Shown: piece by piece, positions 19,848-31,784 of the stretch
Numbering within the stretch: the first letter of the stretch is position 1
Layout of the letters: every line of letters starts with the position of its first letter
NCBI GenBank assembly: GCA_003024785.1
Contig: PUQB01000045.1
Location: 1-64,000, forward strand
DNA length: 64,000 nucleotides
Direction: 5' to 3'
DNA from: Selaginella tamariscina
Lineage: Eukaryota; Streptophyta; Lycopodiopsida; Selaginellales; Selaginellaceae
Position numbers and translations under genes: made by a program
Notes under the pieces: model-generated
Database searches by the model: none
What the model was told of the DNA's origin: nothing
What the model saw: the letters and a program-made list of their open reading frames with translations, nothing else

Positions 19848-21599
19848 ATGGAGAGCTGGGAGCTGCTTGTGCAATCTTGCACCAGCCTGGGTATGGCAAG
19901 GGAAATACAAGTGCGCAGCGACACTAGCCGGACTTACGTGCGTAACAAATTGATTGAAATGTACGGCAAGTGCGGGGGTGTAGAGGATGCACGTGCTTTG
20001 TTCGATGGCACGGACCCAAAAGACTCTTTCTCATGGTTCTTGATGCTAGGAGTATATGCCCGTAATGGGCACTTGCATGAGGCCAAGACTATGCTCATAT
20101 ATGAGATGCCCCTGTGGAACACGGCATCTTGGAATGCTTTCTCATTCTCATGTGCACGGAATGGACGATTCCATGATGCTCAGCAAGCTTTCTTTCATAT
20201 GCCGGAGCCGAATCTGATATCCTGGAACTCTATGATTTCTGCATGCGCCCATAACGGGCATTTGCAGGATGCCGAGCAAGTCTTTGATGAGATGCCTATG
20301 CGAGATTTGATATCATGGAACACGATGCTGTCTGCCTATGCCGAGCATCTCAAGCTGGAGGATGCAAAGCGCGTTTTCAATTCCATGCCTGAGAGGAACT
20401 TGGCTTCTTCGAATGCCTTGCTGGCTGCATATGTCCACAGCGGGCATCTGAAAGACGCGGAGGTTTTCTTCGCAGAAATCCACAGACGGATTCATCACTT
20501 GGACCACAATGCTCGCCCTGTTCGCTCAGAGGATACTCTGCCGAGGGCCAGGCAATTCTTCGAAAGAATGCCGCAAAGGAATCTTGTTGCATGGAATATC
20601 CTTCTCACAGCGTATGGCAAGGCCGGCCATCTGCAAGAAACTAGGAACATTTTCAATCAAATGCCGGAACGAAGCCTTGTCTCCTGGACTGCCATCTTAA
20701 CTGTGTGTGCTGACTCCGGAAACATGGATGAATGTAGAAAGCTGTTCGATGACATGCCAGTGAGAAACACCATCACATGGACGAGCATGATAGTTGCTTC
20801 TGGCCGGGAGAGGCGTCTGCGTGATGCGGAATGGTTTTTTGACAACATACCGCAGAAGGACTTGGCCACGGTCAATTCGTTCATGTCAGTGCTTTCACAA
20901 AACGGAAGAGTCGAGCAAGTACAGTATTTGTTTGATAACTTGCCAGAGCGAGACACTCTCTCTTGGAACGCCGTTCTCAATGCATGTGCCCAGGGCGGCC
21001 ACCTGCTGCTTGCCAAGCAGGTGTACGAGAAACTGCCAGAACAATGTATATTTTCATCCACTATTCTTCTGTCGGCATATGCAACAAGTGGGTATGTGCA
21101 CGAAGCAAGGCAAATATTTGATAGAATGCCAGAGAAAAGCCTGGTCTCTTGGGGTGTTATGTTGGGTGCCTATACCCAGATTGGGCACTTTACTTGCGTC
21201 ATCGACACGTACGAAACAATGAAGGGAGTTGAGGTGCCCGACCAAGGGTGTTTTGTGCCAGTGATTATATCCTGCAGTCAGAAAGGCAGAGTTGAAGCAG
21301 GACGGTGGTGTTTTAATTCAATGAGGTTGGATTATGGAGTGGAAGCTACAAAGAAGCATTATACTTGCATGGTGGACATACTCGCTCGTGCAGGCCATCT
21401 GAAGGGTGCACTTGATCTTGTTCTAAACATGCCGTTTGTGCCAGATGCTTCCGACTGGACATGTTTGCTGTCAGCATGTCGATTCCGTAATGAGTTTAAA
21501 GTTGGAATCATCGCAACTAGACAGCTCATAGCTTTGTACCCAGAAATGCAACCCGCTTATGCATATGTTTCGTTTGCTAGGCTGCATTTGACTCGTTGA
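19848..21599 (+). CDS. Pentatricopeptide-repeat protein, S-repeat type, truncated E-like end
   Basis: 583 codons from ATG, without introns. About 14 tandem repeats of roughly 31 residues have the pattern MPERNLVSWN-x-ML-x-AYAxxGHLxDAxxVFD. Such proteins bind organellar RNA, one base per repeat, and act in chloroplasts or mitochondria in RNA processing or editing. The C-terminus (MVDILARAGHLKGALDL, DWTCLLSACR, then a short tail) resembles the start of an E domain, and no E+ or DYW deaminase domain follows. No obvious transit peptide starts at this ATG, so the true start may lie upstream. At about 20480-20540 the repeat consensus (TWTTMLALFAQ) lies in the +1 frame for about 17 codons before returning, which points to two compensating indels. 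Confidence 0.88.
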   Translation: MESWELLVQSCTSLGMAREIQVRSDTSRTYVRNKLIEMYGKCGGVEDARALFDGTDPKDSFSWFLMLGVYARNGHLHEAKTMLIYEMPLWNTASWNAFSFSCARNGRFHDAQQAFFHMPEPNLISWNSMISACAHNGHLQDAEQVFDEMPMRDLISWNTMLSAYAEHLKLEDAKRVFNSMPERNLASSNALLAAYVHSGHLKDAEVFFAEIHRRIHHLDHNARPVRSEDTLPRARQFFERMPQRNLVAWNILLTAYGKAGHLQETRNIFNQMPERSLVSWTAILTVCADSGNMDECRKLFDDMPVRNTITWTSMIVASGRERRLRDAEWFFDNIPQKDLATVNSFMSVLSQNGRVEQVQYLFDNLPERDTLSWNAVLNACAQGGHLLLAKQVYEKLPEQCIFSSTILLSAYATSGYVHEARQIFDRMPEKSLVSWGVMLGAYTQIGHFTCVIDTYETMKGVEVPDQGCFVPVIISCSQKGRVEAGRWCFNSMRLDYGVEATKKHYTCMVDILARAGHLKGALDLVLNMPFVPDASDWTCLLSACRFRNEFKVGIIATRQLIALYPEMQPAYAYVSFARLHLTR

Positions 21600-21985
21600 C
21601 AAAGGGGGTGACTATTTTGCGTGCCAGTTTGTATGCCTGGTGCGTGCTAGGAGCATACAACCGTACAGATTATATGGAGAATCTTTTTTTAACCTCACTT
21701 TGGTGTCAAGGATCATCCGAGTAATAATGTTCCTCAATCAAATATTTCGTTGGTGTTGACACTTTAGGCCCTTGGGCCGAGGGTCAAATATGGGATAAAC
21801 GAAGGATATTATTTCAATCACTAATTGCATCTTCTCATAAAAATTATTGCATTTCTCGTTTAAATGTTAATAACATAAAGCCCAAGTTTATGTTCATTGG
21901 TGAGTTTTTAAATAACTTATCGAAAATAGATGAAACATCGAGTAAAAAACAAAGTGAAACCAATGTACAAATTAATGTTTACGTA
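21600..21985. other. PPR 3' flank, nothing else recognised
   Basis: AT-rich sequence with no ORF of note, ending where LTR-like sequence begins at 21986. Confidence 0.45.
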
Positions 21986-22217
21986 ATGTCATGACTCTAC
22001 TTTCTACTTTAGAGTTTGAGTGTTGTTACTTACGGAGTTATGTTGACGAATGCTAGGTGTTGTAAGAAATAGCCCTATTTGGTACACTTGAATATTTAAA
22101 GATAGTTTAGCCGAATGGTGTTAGATATTTGTAAGAAACTCCAAGCAAAGGTACTTCCATTTAGAAAACTCTCCCCTAAAGTGAGTTTGGCGTGTCAAGG
22201 GTTAGGAACACCTCTTG
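21986..22217 (+). mobile_element. Diverged LTR, left fragment
   Basis: It resembles the first 230 bp or so of the LTRs at 14952 and 27675 (start near ATGACTC, GTTGTTACTTACGGAG, AGAAACTCCAAGC, GGTTAGGAACACC). The match is interrupted by the solo LTR at 22218 and resumes at 23814. Confidence 0.65.
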
Positions 22218-23813
22218 TGTCATTGTTTTTATTACGACTCAACCCTTTTCTTTGAAGGTTGAATGTTATTACCTACTGGATTACGTAAAGAATCCTAGAT
22301 GTAGTGAAAAATAGGCCCATTTATTACACTTAAGTGTTTAGAGGTAGTCTGGCTGGCTATCCCTAAATATCATGAGAACTCTAAGCGAAGGTAACACTTA
22401 CCTTTTAAAAACCTCTCTCCCGATTTTAATGTCCCAATTAGGTTTATCAATTAATGCAGATGAATCCGACATATTAAAAAGGTTAGGAACATCCTAGGGT
22501 AGACCTAACCCTAGGGTCTCCCTACCCACGTCATAAAATCCCCACCCTCTCAAGTAGGGTTTAGGGGTAAGAGTTAGGTTTAAGGTAAGCTCATTTCGTT
22601 AATTAAGGGACTGACATTTTGTGCTAGCCCACTTACACATATAGGAAAAGAGGGGGGGGGAGGACTTCGTCACATAAATAAGGTAGGGTATATGTAAGAA
22701 AGTTTCTAGGTTCATGACAGAGCTTATTATTCTTTTATCGATGCAAGCTCTAGCTTGTGTCGTCAAGGCACAACCCTCTGTTGAGTCGCCTCAACATCCT
22801 ACCCTTAACGTTGGTGAATCCATGCTTAGAAGGTCTTGTCGAATTGCACATTCCAACGGTTAGAGGTTGGGGTTTGTCTTCAGCCTCCTCCTCCACATCA
22901 AGTTAAGAGTAGCACTCACAACTAAGCAAGGCACATTCATGTCCTAGTCCAATTGTGGGTGTGGGATCTTAGCCAATAGGTTTTCTTTACCGAGTTCCTG
23001 AGGGATCCACAGAGGGGTTATAAAGTTGGCATTTAGGAGTCATGTTTGTGGCATTTAGTGTAACTTTTGGATCCAAGGGGCTATGGCATGATAGCTCACA
23101 TATGGGAGACAATGTCACATGAAGATGTGACACTAGGTTAGACGACACACGGTACAATGTGTGAGGCATGCCTTTTGGGGTTGTGTCATGGGTTTGTTGC
23201 CAAGGGGTTGGATACTTTAGCAAATAGATATGCTTGTACTCGCACTTGGGTGTTAAGCCTTGGGCATAAGCTCAAGGGAGGTTAAGTCTCATGATTAAGT
23301 GTGCTTTCAGCACACTTGGCTAGAGGGTGTTCTCCTTGGGATCTAAGGGTTGAACAACCTAAGCTCATTAACAAAAACCCTTTCGTGAGGCACTCGCAAG
23401 GTCATGTACTTAGTGTTATTCAAACCTAGCCTTAGGGAATTTACTTGTTGCCCTATAGGAGTTGTACTCCTAGACAAAGGTGATTCCTCACGGGATAAGT
23501 GACAATGCCTTAGCTTCTTCATGGGGGTATGTGTGGGACACATCTCCTTGGTGGGGTTAGGACATGAGCCTGTCTAGGTCTTTTGGCATAGAGTCCTACA
23601 GTCTACTCTAGCTGTCCTCTGGGGTTCGATTTATAATCATTCTAAGGGACTTAGGATAAGACCTTAAGTCTCATGCCTATTTGGGCATTTGAGTCAAACT
23701 CTTAGGGTTATCTTGGAAAAACTTAGCGTTGCTCACACATGGTAATGATGTTGGATGGCCACTTGGTAGCCATGTGTTGCCACGTGTTAGTCCTTCAGGT
23801 AAAAACTTTGACA
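22218..23813 (+). mobile_element. Solo LTR nested in an older LTR
   Basis: About 1.6 kb from TGTCATTG to ACTTTGACA, with a G-run at 22652-22660. The flanks are TCTTG (22213-22217) and CCTTG (23814-23818), a 5-bp duplication with one difference. The broken host LTR reads across once this copy is removed. Confidence 0.75.
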
Positions 23814-24088
23814 CCTTGGGTTGACCTAACCCTAGGGTTGCCCTAATCCACACCCTTCTTCCCTCCCTTGGGTAGGTTTAGGGTTAGGTTAAGGTAAGTA
23901 TACTCACTAACACTGGGCTAGCATTTCATGCCAGCCCACTTACACAATTAAATAAAGAGGGGGGGGGAGGGGGGGGGGGGCTCCGTCACATAAATAAGGT
24001 AGAGTATATGTAGTGAGAGTTCTGGGTTCATGACTAAGCTCGTTATTTTATATCGGTGCAAGCTGTAGCTTGTGTCGTCAAGGCATAA
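23814..24088 (+). mobile_element. Diverged LTR, right fragment
   Basis: Continuation of the LTR begun at 21986. It includes an interrupted G-run (23959-23980) and the TATA-like CATAAATAAGG. It stops at AAGGCATAA, where the reverse-oriented LTR at 24089 begins. Confidence 0.65.
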
Positions 24089-25610
24089 TGTCAAAGTTTT
24101 AAATCAAAGGGTTAACATGTGGCATCACGTGGCTGCCAAGTGGCCATCTAACGTCAACACCTTGTGTGAGCAATGTTAAGTCTTCTAAGACAACCCTAAG
24201 TCTGACTTAGATGTCAAGATATCCCTTGAGGAATCACCCAGGAATACAACCCCTTTAGGGTGACAAGGGGTACCCTAACCCACGATTACTCCCTAAGGGT
24301 TTAAGTGGTCAAATCATACCTTAGTCCTAGGGCTAGTACTTAATGAGGACATGAGTGTGCACCATAGGCGAACACGAGTGTTCTACCAAGCAAACTCCCC
24401 AAGGCTAGGTTTGGATAACCTTAAGTACACGACCTTGTGAATGCATCATGAATGGGCTCTTACTAACGAGCTTAGGTTGTTCAACCCTTAGATCCCAAGA
24501 AGAAGGCTTACCTTAGTTGAGTATGACAATAGCACATCCAGTTTAAATAACCCCAAAGTTTAGCACCCTAATGTGAGCATAAGCATGCTTGCTTGCTAGA
24601 GTATCTAGCCCCTCAACATTGAGCCCATGAGATAACCCCAAAGGGCATGCCTCATGCATGTGTCATCTAGCCTAGTGTCACATCTTCATGTGATATTGTT
24701 TTCTAAGATGTGGGCTATTATGCCATAGCCCCTTAGATTTAAGAGTTGCACCAGGTGCCACAAATGTGGCTCTCAAATGCCAACTTTAAAACCCCTTTGT
24801 GATCCCTCAAGAACTCGGTAAGGAAAACATGTTAGCCAAGATCCCACGCCCATAATTGGACAAGGACACGAATGTGCCCTACTTAGTTGTGAGTGCTGCA
24901 TCTAGCTTGACGTGGAGGAGGAGGTTGGAGACATGCTTTAACCTTTGACCCTTGGAATGTGCATTTCGACAAGACCTCTTAGGCATGAATTCGCCAATGT
25001 TAAGGGTAGGTTACCAGGAAGGTGGAACATACCCCTATTGTTTGGAAGTTGAGGCGGCACAATAAAGGGTTGTGCCTTAACGACACATACTAGAGCTTAC
25101 ATCAGTAGAAGAGTAACGAGCTTAGTCATGAACTTAGAAACCTTCATTACATATACTCTACCTTATTTATGTGACGGAGCGCGCCCCCCCCCCCTTTCTC
25201 TTTTCCTATATGTGTAAGTGGACTGCCATGGAATGCCAATCCCTTAGTTAACTAAATGAGCTTACCTTAAACCTAACTTCTACCCCTAAACCCTACCCAA
25301 GGGGAGGGGATTTTAGGGCGTGGGTTAGGGTCAACCCTAGGGGTGTTTCTAACCCTATTCAACATGCCAAACTCATTTGCATTAATCAATAAACCTAACT
25401 AAGATGTTAAAATTTGAGGAGAGTTTTCTACAAAGTAAGTTATAGCTTTGCCTAAAGTTTCCTATAAATATTTAATGACACATGGTTGAACCATTACTAA
25501 ATACCCAAGTGCACTAAACGAGCCTGTTTTCTACTAACATCAACATAGCACAATAAGTAACAACAATCAATATCTAAAGTAAAGAGGAGTCATAATAAAA
25601 AACTATGACA
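24089..25610 (-). mobile_element. 3' LTR of a reverse-oriented A-type element
   Basis: TGTCAAAG...ACTATGACA, with a C-run at 25184-25194 (a G-run on the element strand). Immediately right of it is the reverse complement of the polypurine tract and 3' leader of elements A and D, so this is a 3' LTR rather than a solo LTR. Confidence 0.75.
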
Positions 25611-27350
25611 CACTTTTCGCCTTTGAAAATGTCAACATCCTCAATGACGTCCAATTCCAATACTAGATAATGTTAGAGAAAATTAACTAAAACTAACATA
25701 TCACTCTATGCGAAGTTAGTTAACATAATTTTCATTACCCCCCTTGCATTATGCGAAACCAAGTATTTTAGAATTGTCGTTCACTGAGTTGTAAACTCAG
25801 GTGTTGGAGGCATCATCTGTGACATGAAGTCACATGGAGAACTTTGTACATCTACAAAGTCCGTCACCCAATGCAGACAATATAATGATCAATTTATTTA
25901 CTTAACTAGAATGTATATTGAAGGCTTTCAGTTAATGTTGAATGCCGGCCCATAGATTAATAAGAAATAAAGCCTTGCCTTATTCCTTAACAATAAGCAT
26001 AGTTGACGACCTTGTCATCAAGTGCACAACAAGCACTTTGAGCCCATCTCAAATGCTTAACCCAACGCCTTTGCATTTCCTTGATTTTCCAATGGTTCCA
26101 CATCTCAGTTGTTTATGGAATGGGGATTAGTTTAAAAAAGATCTTTTCAAAACACTAATTGCTTGAATTAATGAAAATGCTATACTTCGGTATAATGTTG
26201 GGGGAATGTTACATAATCAATTTGAGAGTTAAAAATGGATATAATGTTACAACGGCATGCAATATTACGAATTCAGGAAGACTCTTATCGTGAGAACTAA
26301 ATTTAAAAGTCAGGATTTTGAACTCAGCTAGATAAGAAGTTAGGAATTATTGAATGAACCTAGTGGTTGTGCTCTATGGGGAATGAGTACAAAAGAAATA
26401 GGTTAGTTGAGACACTTGATATCTAGAGATTGTCGGTTGAGGCATTATATATAGGTTGAGTTTCCTTGTTTCCACATTAGTTTGCTAAAGAAAGGTATAT
26501 TAGCTTATATGCTCCCTAAACTAGTCAGTGTTATGAAAGAGTATAAAGTTGGTTGCAAAAGACGAATGGTAGTGCTATGGCACTTGATCACAAATTTGAC
26601 TTGAATTTGATTTCCATTGGGAATGAATTTATGTTAATGACACACCAAGTGGATGGGTTAATTTCAAGTTGGCATGACCTTGTTATATACATGTGTACAA
26701 CTATGCGTCTCTAGGATCGCCTCTGGCAAGATTGAATGTCTACAAAGAACAGGGTTTCAGGAATAGTACTTTTGTATTGGAAAAGAGCTTAATTTCGATA
26801 AATGTCTCATACCTAATCTGGTGTAGCTATACAGGCCATAATCATGAGATAAAAAGATTCAAAAAGAGGGATAGTACTCTAACACTTTAGTAAGATAGTA
26901 CTTTAGTGTTGCAGCTTAAAACATGGTCTTCAAGTTACTTGAGAATTGAGAAAGAGTTTCTCAATACATTGCTTGGGGAGCAATGTAGTACTTTGTGGGA
27001 TTGCTAGGTGTTCATCTTAGTTTGATATACTTAACCAGATACCTTACTCTTGTTTGAAGAGTTTAATTGGATTATGAGATATAACAGAAACATGAAGTTA
27101 GTATGACAAGTCATTTATAATAAATCTTAGAAAGACTGTCATAAATACTTTCAAAGTCTAAAGTATAAATATCTCCACAAATAAGGTGATAGGAAACCTC
27201 ATATTTTGAACCAAATATTGGACCATATGTTAGGGACTTTGGATCATGATCATTAAGAAGGGACACCATCTTCTTAATTTAATTTAGCAACTCAAAATCG
27301 TACTTTCAATGATATTGAACCAAACCAAAGGAACATCATCAAACCTTAAG
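25611..27350. mobile_element. A-type internal region, rearranged with inverted segments
   Basis: 25611-26111 is reverse-oriented and matches A 14460-14951. 26112-26838 is forward and matches A 13691-14350. 26838-27107 is forward and matches A about 11380-11640. 27107-27350 is reverse and matches A about 11085-11310. No coding potential is seen. Boundaries are accurate to roughly 10 bp by eye. Confidence 0.6.
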
Positions 27351-27674
27351 TGTCAAAATTTTAATTCGGAGGGTTAACACATGACAACATGTGGCTGCCA
27401 AGTGGCCATCCAACATCAATACCCTATATGAATAATGCCAAGTCTTCCACAACAACCCTTAGAGCCTGACTCAGACTCCCAAATAGGCACAAGACTTAGG
27501 GTCCCACCCTAAATCTTCTAGAATGACTATCTCCTAAACCTTAGAGGATAATTTGAATAGACTTTAGGATCCTACCCCAAAAGACCTAGACAGACTCATG
27601 CCTCAACCTTAGTAAGGAGACATGCCTTGCACATACCTTCATGATAGAGCCAAGGCATCATGACTTGCCCCTTT
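27351..27674 (-). mobile_element. Reverse-oriented LTR, first part
   Basis: It starts TGTCAAAATTTTAA and matches the beginning of the solo LTR at 11743. It is cut by the chromovirus at 27675, and the remainder resumes at 34621 after a gap of about 105 bp relative to other copies. Confidence 0.65.
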
Positions 27675-28653
27675 TGTCATAGTTTTTATTATGACTCGAC
27701 CCTTTACTTTGGGGTTTGATTGTTGTTACCTACCGAGTTGTGTGGCGAACCCTAGTTGTAGTGAGAAACAGCCCCGCTTAGTGCACTTAGGTGTTTAGGA
27801 GTAGTCCGGCCAGCTGTCACTAGGTACCTCGAGAAACTCTAGGCGAAGGTAGTACTTATCCTCTAGAAAACTCTCCCCCAGTTTGACATTACAAAAGATA
27901 GGGTTTTCGTTAATATAGCTTGTCAAAAAAGGGTTAGGGACACCCCTAGGGTTGACCTAAACCTAGGGTTGCCCTAACCCCACGCCCTAATACCCCCCTA
28001 GGGGTTAGGTTTAGGGTTAGGTTAGGACAACCATTTTCTCTAAGGGCTGGCATTTCCGTGCCAGCCCACTTACTCATTTAGGTAAACAGGGGGGGGGGGT
28101 CCATCACATAAATAAGGTAGAGTATATGTAGTGAGGCTTCCTAGGTTCAAGAGAGAGCTCGTTAACCTCCTACCGGTGCAAGCTAAGTTTGTGTCGTCAA
28201 GGTGCAACCCTCCGTTGTGCCGCCCAAACTTCCACACGACAAGGGTACAACCCACCCTAGGGTTAGACTATCCTTATCGTTGGCAGGATCTTGCCTTTGA
28301 AATAGGGGCACGTCACTTCCAAGGAGTTAGTCAGATTCCTTGGTCCGAAAACCTGCCCGCAAGCTCAAAGACATTGCACGAGTTCACGTTCCGCAAACTA
28401 GTGGTTGAGGCCTTGCTCCGGCCGCCTCAACCACGCCAAGCTAGGAACAACACCTAAAGCTCGGCTAGTCTGTGTATCTTGATTCACAAGGTGAGTCTCG
28501 TTTGTGGACTTAGTCAACTAGGGGTTTGACTTCCTAAGGCTTGGGCTCCTAATACAAGTTACTTTACCAGGTTCCGTGGGGTTTTCAAGAGAGGGGATTC
28601 CAGGGTTGGCACCTGGCAAGCCGCCTTTGTGGCACCAGGTAAAAACTCTAACA
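27675..28653 (+). mobile_element. 5' LTR of element D
   Basis: TGTCATAG...CTCTAACA. It has an 11-G run at 28089-28099 followed by a CATAAATAAGG TATA-like motif. It shares its left 750 bp or so with the A-type LTR but lacks the extra right-hand segment of about 900 bp. Confidence 0.85.
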
Positions 28654-28654
28654 A

Positions 28655-28667
28655 TTGGTATCGGAGC
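28655..28667 (+). promoter_or_regulatory. Primer-binding site of element D
   Basis: TTGGTATCGGAGC begins one base after the LTR and is the same variant as in element A. Confidence 0.8.
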
Positions 28668-28963
28668 AAGTTCTCTGCGGTCAGTAGGACTGCCTTAAGT
28701 CGTAGGGTGTTTCAATGTTTAGATAACTCTAAATTCTTGATATACTCTATTGCTTTCGGTTGACATGTCTATATTCTGCGTAGAGAGTTTGATCCTGTGA
28801 GTTGTCAAATTTCAGAGAACACTTGCTCGGATGTTCCGCAACCAGACACACGAAAAAAGAAGAAGAAGCATGACTCAGAGTCAGGTTCCTCTGAATCAGA
28901 TTCTTCGACGGAAGAAGGTGGTGAGGTCCCAGTAAATTCAAACCGGTAAAGCCTTCGAATTTC

Positions 28964-30365
28964 ATGGGTTCAAAGGATTACAAGGTTTTGGATGACTGGT
29001 TGTATGATATGGAAAGCTATTTCGAGGCTGCTTCCGTGAGAAAGACAGAAAAGGTTGCATGTGCCAAGCAGTTTCTTAAAGAAGAAGCTAAGACTTGGTG
29101 GCGAATTGTTGAAGGTGAACGTGGATACCGAAACAGCTGGAAGCACATGAAAAAGGAGATCAAAAAGCAGTATATGCCGGATGATCTCGGTTTGCGATTG
29201 CGTGCTGACCTGGCACTTTGTCAACAGGGAGTTCGGGGAAGTCCAATGGACCACGTTTATCGATTCGAAAGTGTACGGCGATTGGTGCCAAATATGAGCG
29301 ATGATGAAGCTCGAAGTTGCTTCATGGCTAGCTTGAATGAGAAACACGAAGAGAAATCTTAAGGTACAAGCCACAAGCTATCGGGAATGTCAAGAGGCAG
29401 CTCAAAAGGTTGCTTATGGCATGTCGTTAGAAGACTTGTACAAAGGGGAGGAAGCAAAACCTAAACCAAGGAAGTTTCCTCCAAAGTCTGGGTTCAGAAG
29501 GTTTGATAGGCGACCAGATCAATCGCCATCAATTCGAAGTGCAAGTCCCTTTGTCGGCAGTTCCAAGTTTTCGGACACATCAAGACCCACCGGATTTCGG
29601 AAACCATTGGCGTTACCACCTCCTCAGCAGGCCAAAGGATCGGCTCCAAAGTCTGCTCCCCCGCGTTCCGCAGGCGGGGTTGTGAAATGTTATAATTGTA
29701 ACAAGCCTGGTCATTTTGCTAAAGAGTGTCCGGCACCCTCACAACAATCAGGACATTTCAAGGCGATGGTAGAAGAGGAAGTTGCTGAACCAGAAACGCT
29801 TGAAGATCCGGAAGATGAGTCAGAAGAGGTAATGTTGTGCCAGACACAACCTGCCTTATTCGCTATTCAAGACAAAACTGACCCTTTGCTATATTTGACA
29901 GGAAGGATACGAGGGGACCGAGTCCGAATGATGATCGATACTGGAGCAACATACAACTTCATATCGACTAGTCTAGCTCGTCGATTGAATTTGGATGTAA
30001 TAAAGATGTGTGAAATAAAGATCAATTTTGGCAAAGGTTCTCAAAATACTAATAATATAGCAAGGGCAGTTCCTGTCCAAATCAAAGATTGGAAGGCTAA
30101 GCTAGACTTAGTTGTCTTGAATATGACGGGGTTTGACTTTGTTTTGGGTATGGAATGGTTCCATAAACATGTAATCGAAATGAGGGGTTCCGGAGATAAT
30201 CGAATCACGCTTGCAGCAGATAAAGAGGACATTAGAAAGACCACGCTCAAAATGGAAACGCTAACTGATAAGGATTGGAATCCTATGTTCCTTACCTTAA
30301 CTCAGTTGCGTAAGGCAGTTAGACATCGAACGTGTGTTTCTTGCAATGGTTTTGGATACTGGTGA
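28964..30365 (+). pseudogene. gag-pro: Element D gag, zinc knuckle and protease
   Basis: ATG 28964 opens a gag-type domain (CAKQFLKEEAKTWW, MPDDLGLRLRADL) that stops at 29362. The next frame (from about 29337) continues with QATSYRECQEAA, a basic Pro/Ser-rich linker, the CCHC knuckle CYNCNKPGHFAKEC, and a retropepsin with active site MIDTGATYNFIS and the phrase FDFVLGMEW. The change of frame near 29355 indicates a small indel. Gag packages the element RNA and the protease cleaves the polyprotein. The protease active-site Asp is intact. Confidence 0.85.
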
Positions 30366-30432
30366 AGTCAAAATAGGAGATGGTCAAGAATCTTTCCTGA
30401 ACCTATTTTGGAAGTCTTGAACATGTTTAAGG

Positions 30433-31784
30433 ATGTGTTGCCAGAAGACTTGCCGCCGAGTTACCTCCACGTCGAGTTGTGGACCACAGATAGAGATTTT
30501 GCCAGGTTCGTCTCCACCGGCAAGAGCCCCATATCGGTTGAATCCTCAAGAGTTAGTAGAATTGAAGAGACAGCTGACAGAATTGATTGGTCGAGGACAC
30601 ATTCGACCTAGTCGATCGCCGTATGGTGCACCTATCTTGTTTGTAATGAAAAAGGATGGTACGATGCGAATGTGTGTGGACTATCGAGCGCTGAACGCGA
30701 TAACTATCAAAAATAAGTATCCTCTTCCACGAGTGGACGACTTATTTGATAGGCTATCAAAAGCAAAGTATTTTTCAAGAATAGACTTGAGATCGGGTAC
30801 CATCAGATTCGGGTAGCAGAGAATGACATTGAGAAGACCGCTTTTCGAACGCGTTATGGATCATTTGAGTTTCTAGTCTTGCCATTCGGGTTGTGCAATG
30901 CTCCAGCAACTTTTTGCACAATGATGGATGATGTGTTTAGAGACTATCTAGACGAGTTCGTGTGGTGTATATTGATGACATTCTGATTTTCAGTTCGACA
31001 ATTGGAACATGTGGAACACTTAGAAAAAGTGTTTCAGAGGTTGAGAGAGAACCAGTTGTATGCTAAAGAAAGCAAGTGCGCATTTGGTCAAACCAAGATA
31101 GATTTCTTGGGACACTTGATCTCAGGTGGGGAGGTTGCCATGGACCCAAAGAAAATTCAAGCTATTACCGAGTGGATGACTTTAAAAGATGTGCATGAAG
31201 TTAGATCATTTCTTGGTCTGACAGGGTATTACCGAAGATTCATAAAGGGTTACTCGGAAATAGCGGCCCCATTGACAGATCTTACGAAAAACATTCCATG
31301 GCATTGGACTCCAGAGTGCCAACGTGCGTTCGTCAAACTCAAAGAGGCTATCTCTTCTGAGCCAGTTTTGCAGTTGCCCATCTTTGAAGATCCCTTTGAA
31401 GTAGAATGTGACGCTTCCGACTTTGCAATTGGTGGTGTATTGCAACAAAAGGACATCCAGTGTCCTTTTCTCGAAAAGTTAGATGCCGCGCAAACTCGAT
31501 GGCCTACTCACGAAAAGGAGATGTATGCTATTGTTGCTTCCTTGGAGTATTGGCGTCATTATCTTCCAAGTCATGGCACTGTGGTTTGGACAGATAGTGT
31601 AACTCTAAGGTATTTTGAAACGCAGCCGAAGCTATATGCTAGATGGCAGCAGAAGTTGGCACGATTTCAGCCTGAAATCAAACATAAAGCGGGAAAGGAC
31701 AATGTGGTAGCTGATGCACTCAGTAGAAAGGGTCATCTTCGATTATGTCAGCACCCGTGTCAACTTTGGTGGATGAATTTGTGA
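30433..31784 (+). pseudogene. pol: Element D reverse transcriptase and RNase H
   Basis: Reverse transcriptase motifs run across three frames: [20 protein letters not shown] and FSRIDLRSG (to about 30810), then the LPFGLCNAPATF segment and the catalytic YIDD box (about 30970-30985), then the connection region (FLGHLISGG, FLGLTGYYRRFIKGYS) and RNase H with ECDASDFAIGGVL and the tail KDNVVADALSRKGHL. Frame changes fall near 30800 and 30962. The catalytic residues remain visible, so the gene was intact until recently or the breaks are sequence errors. Confidence 0.88.
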
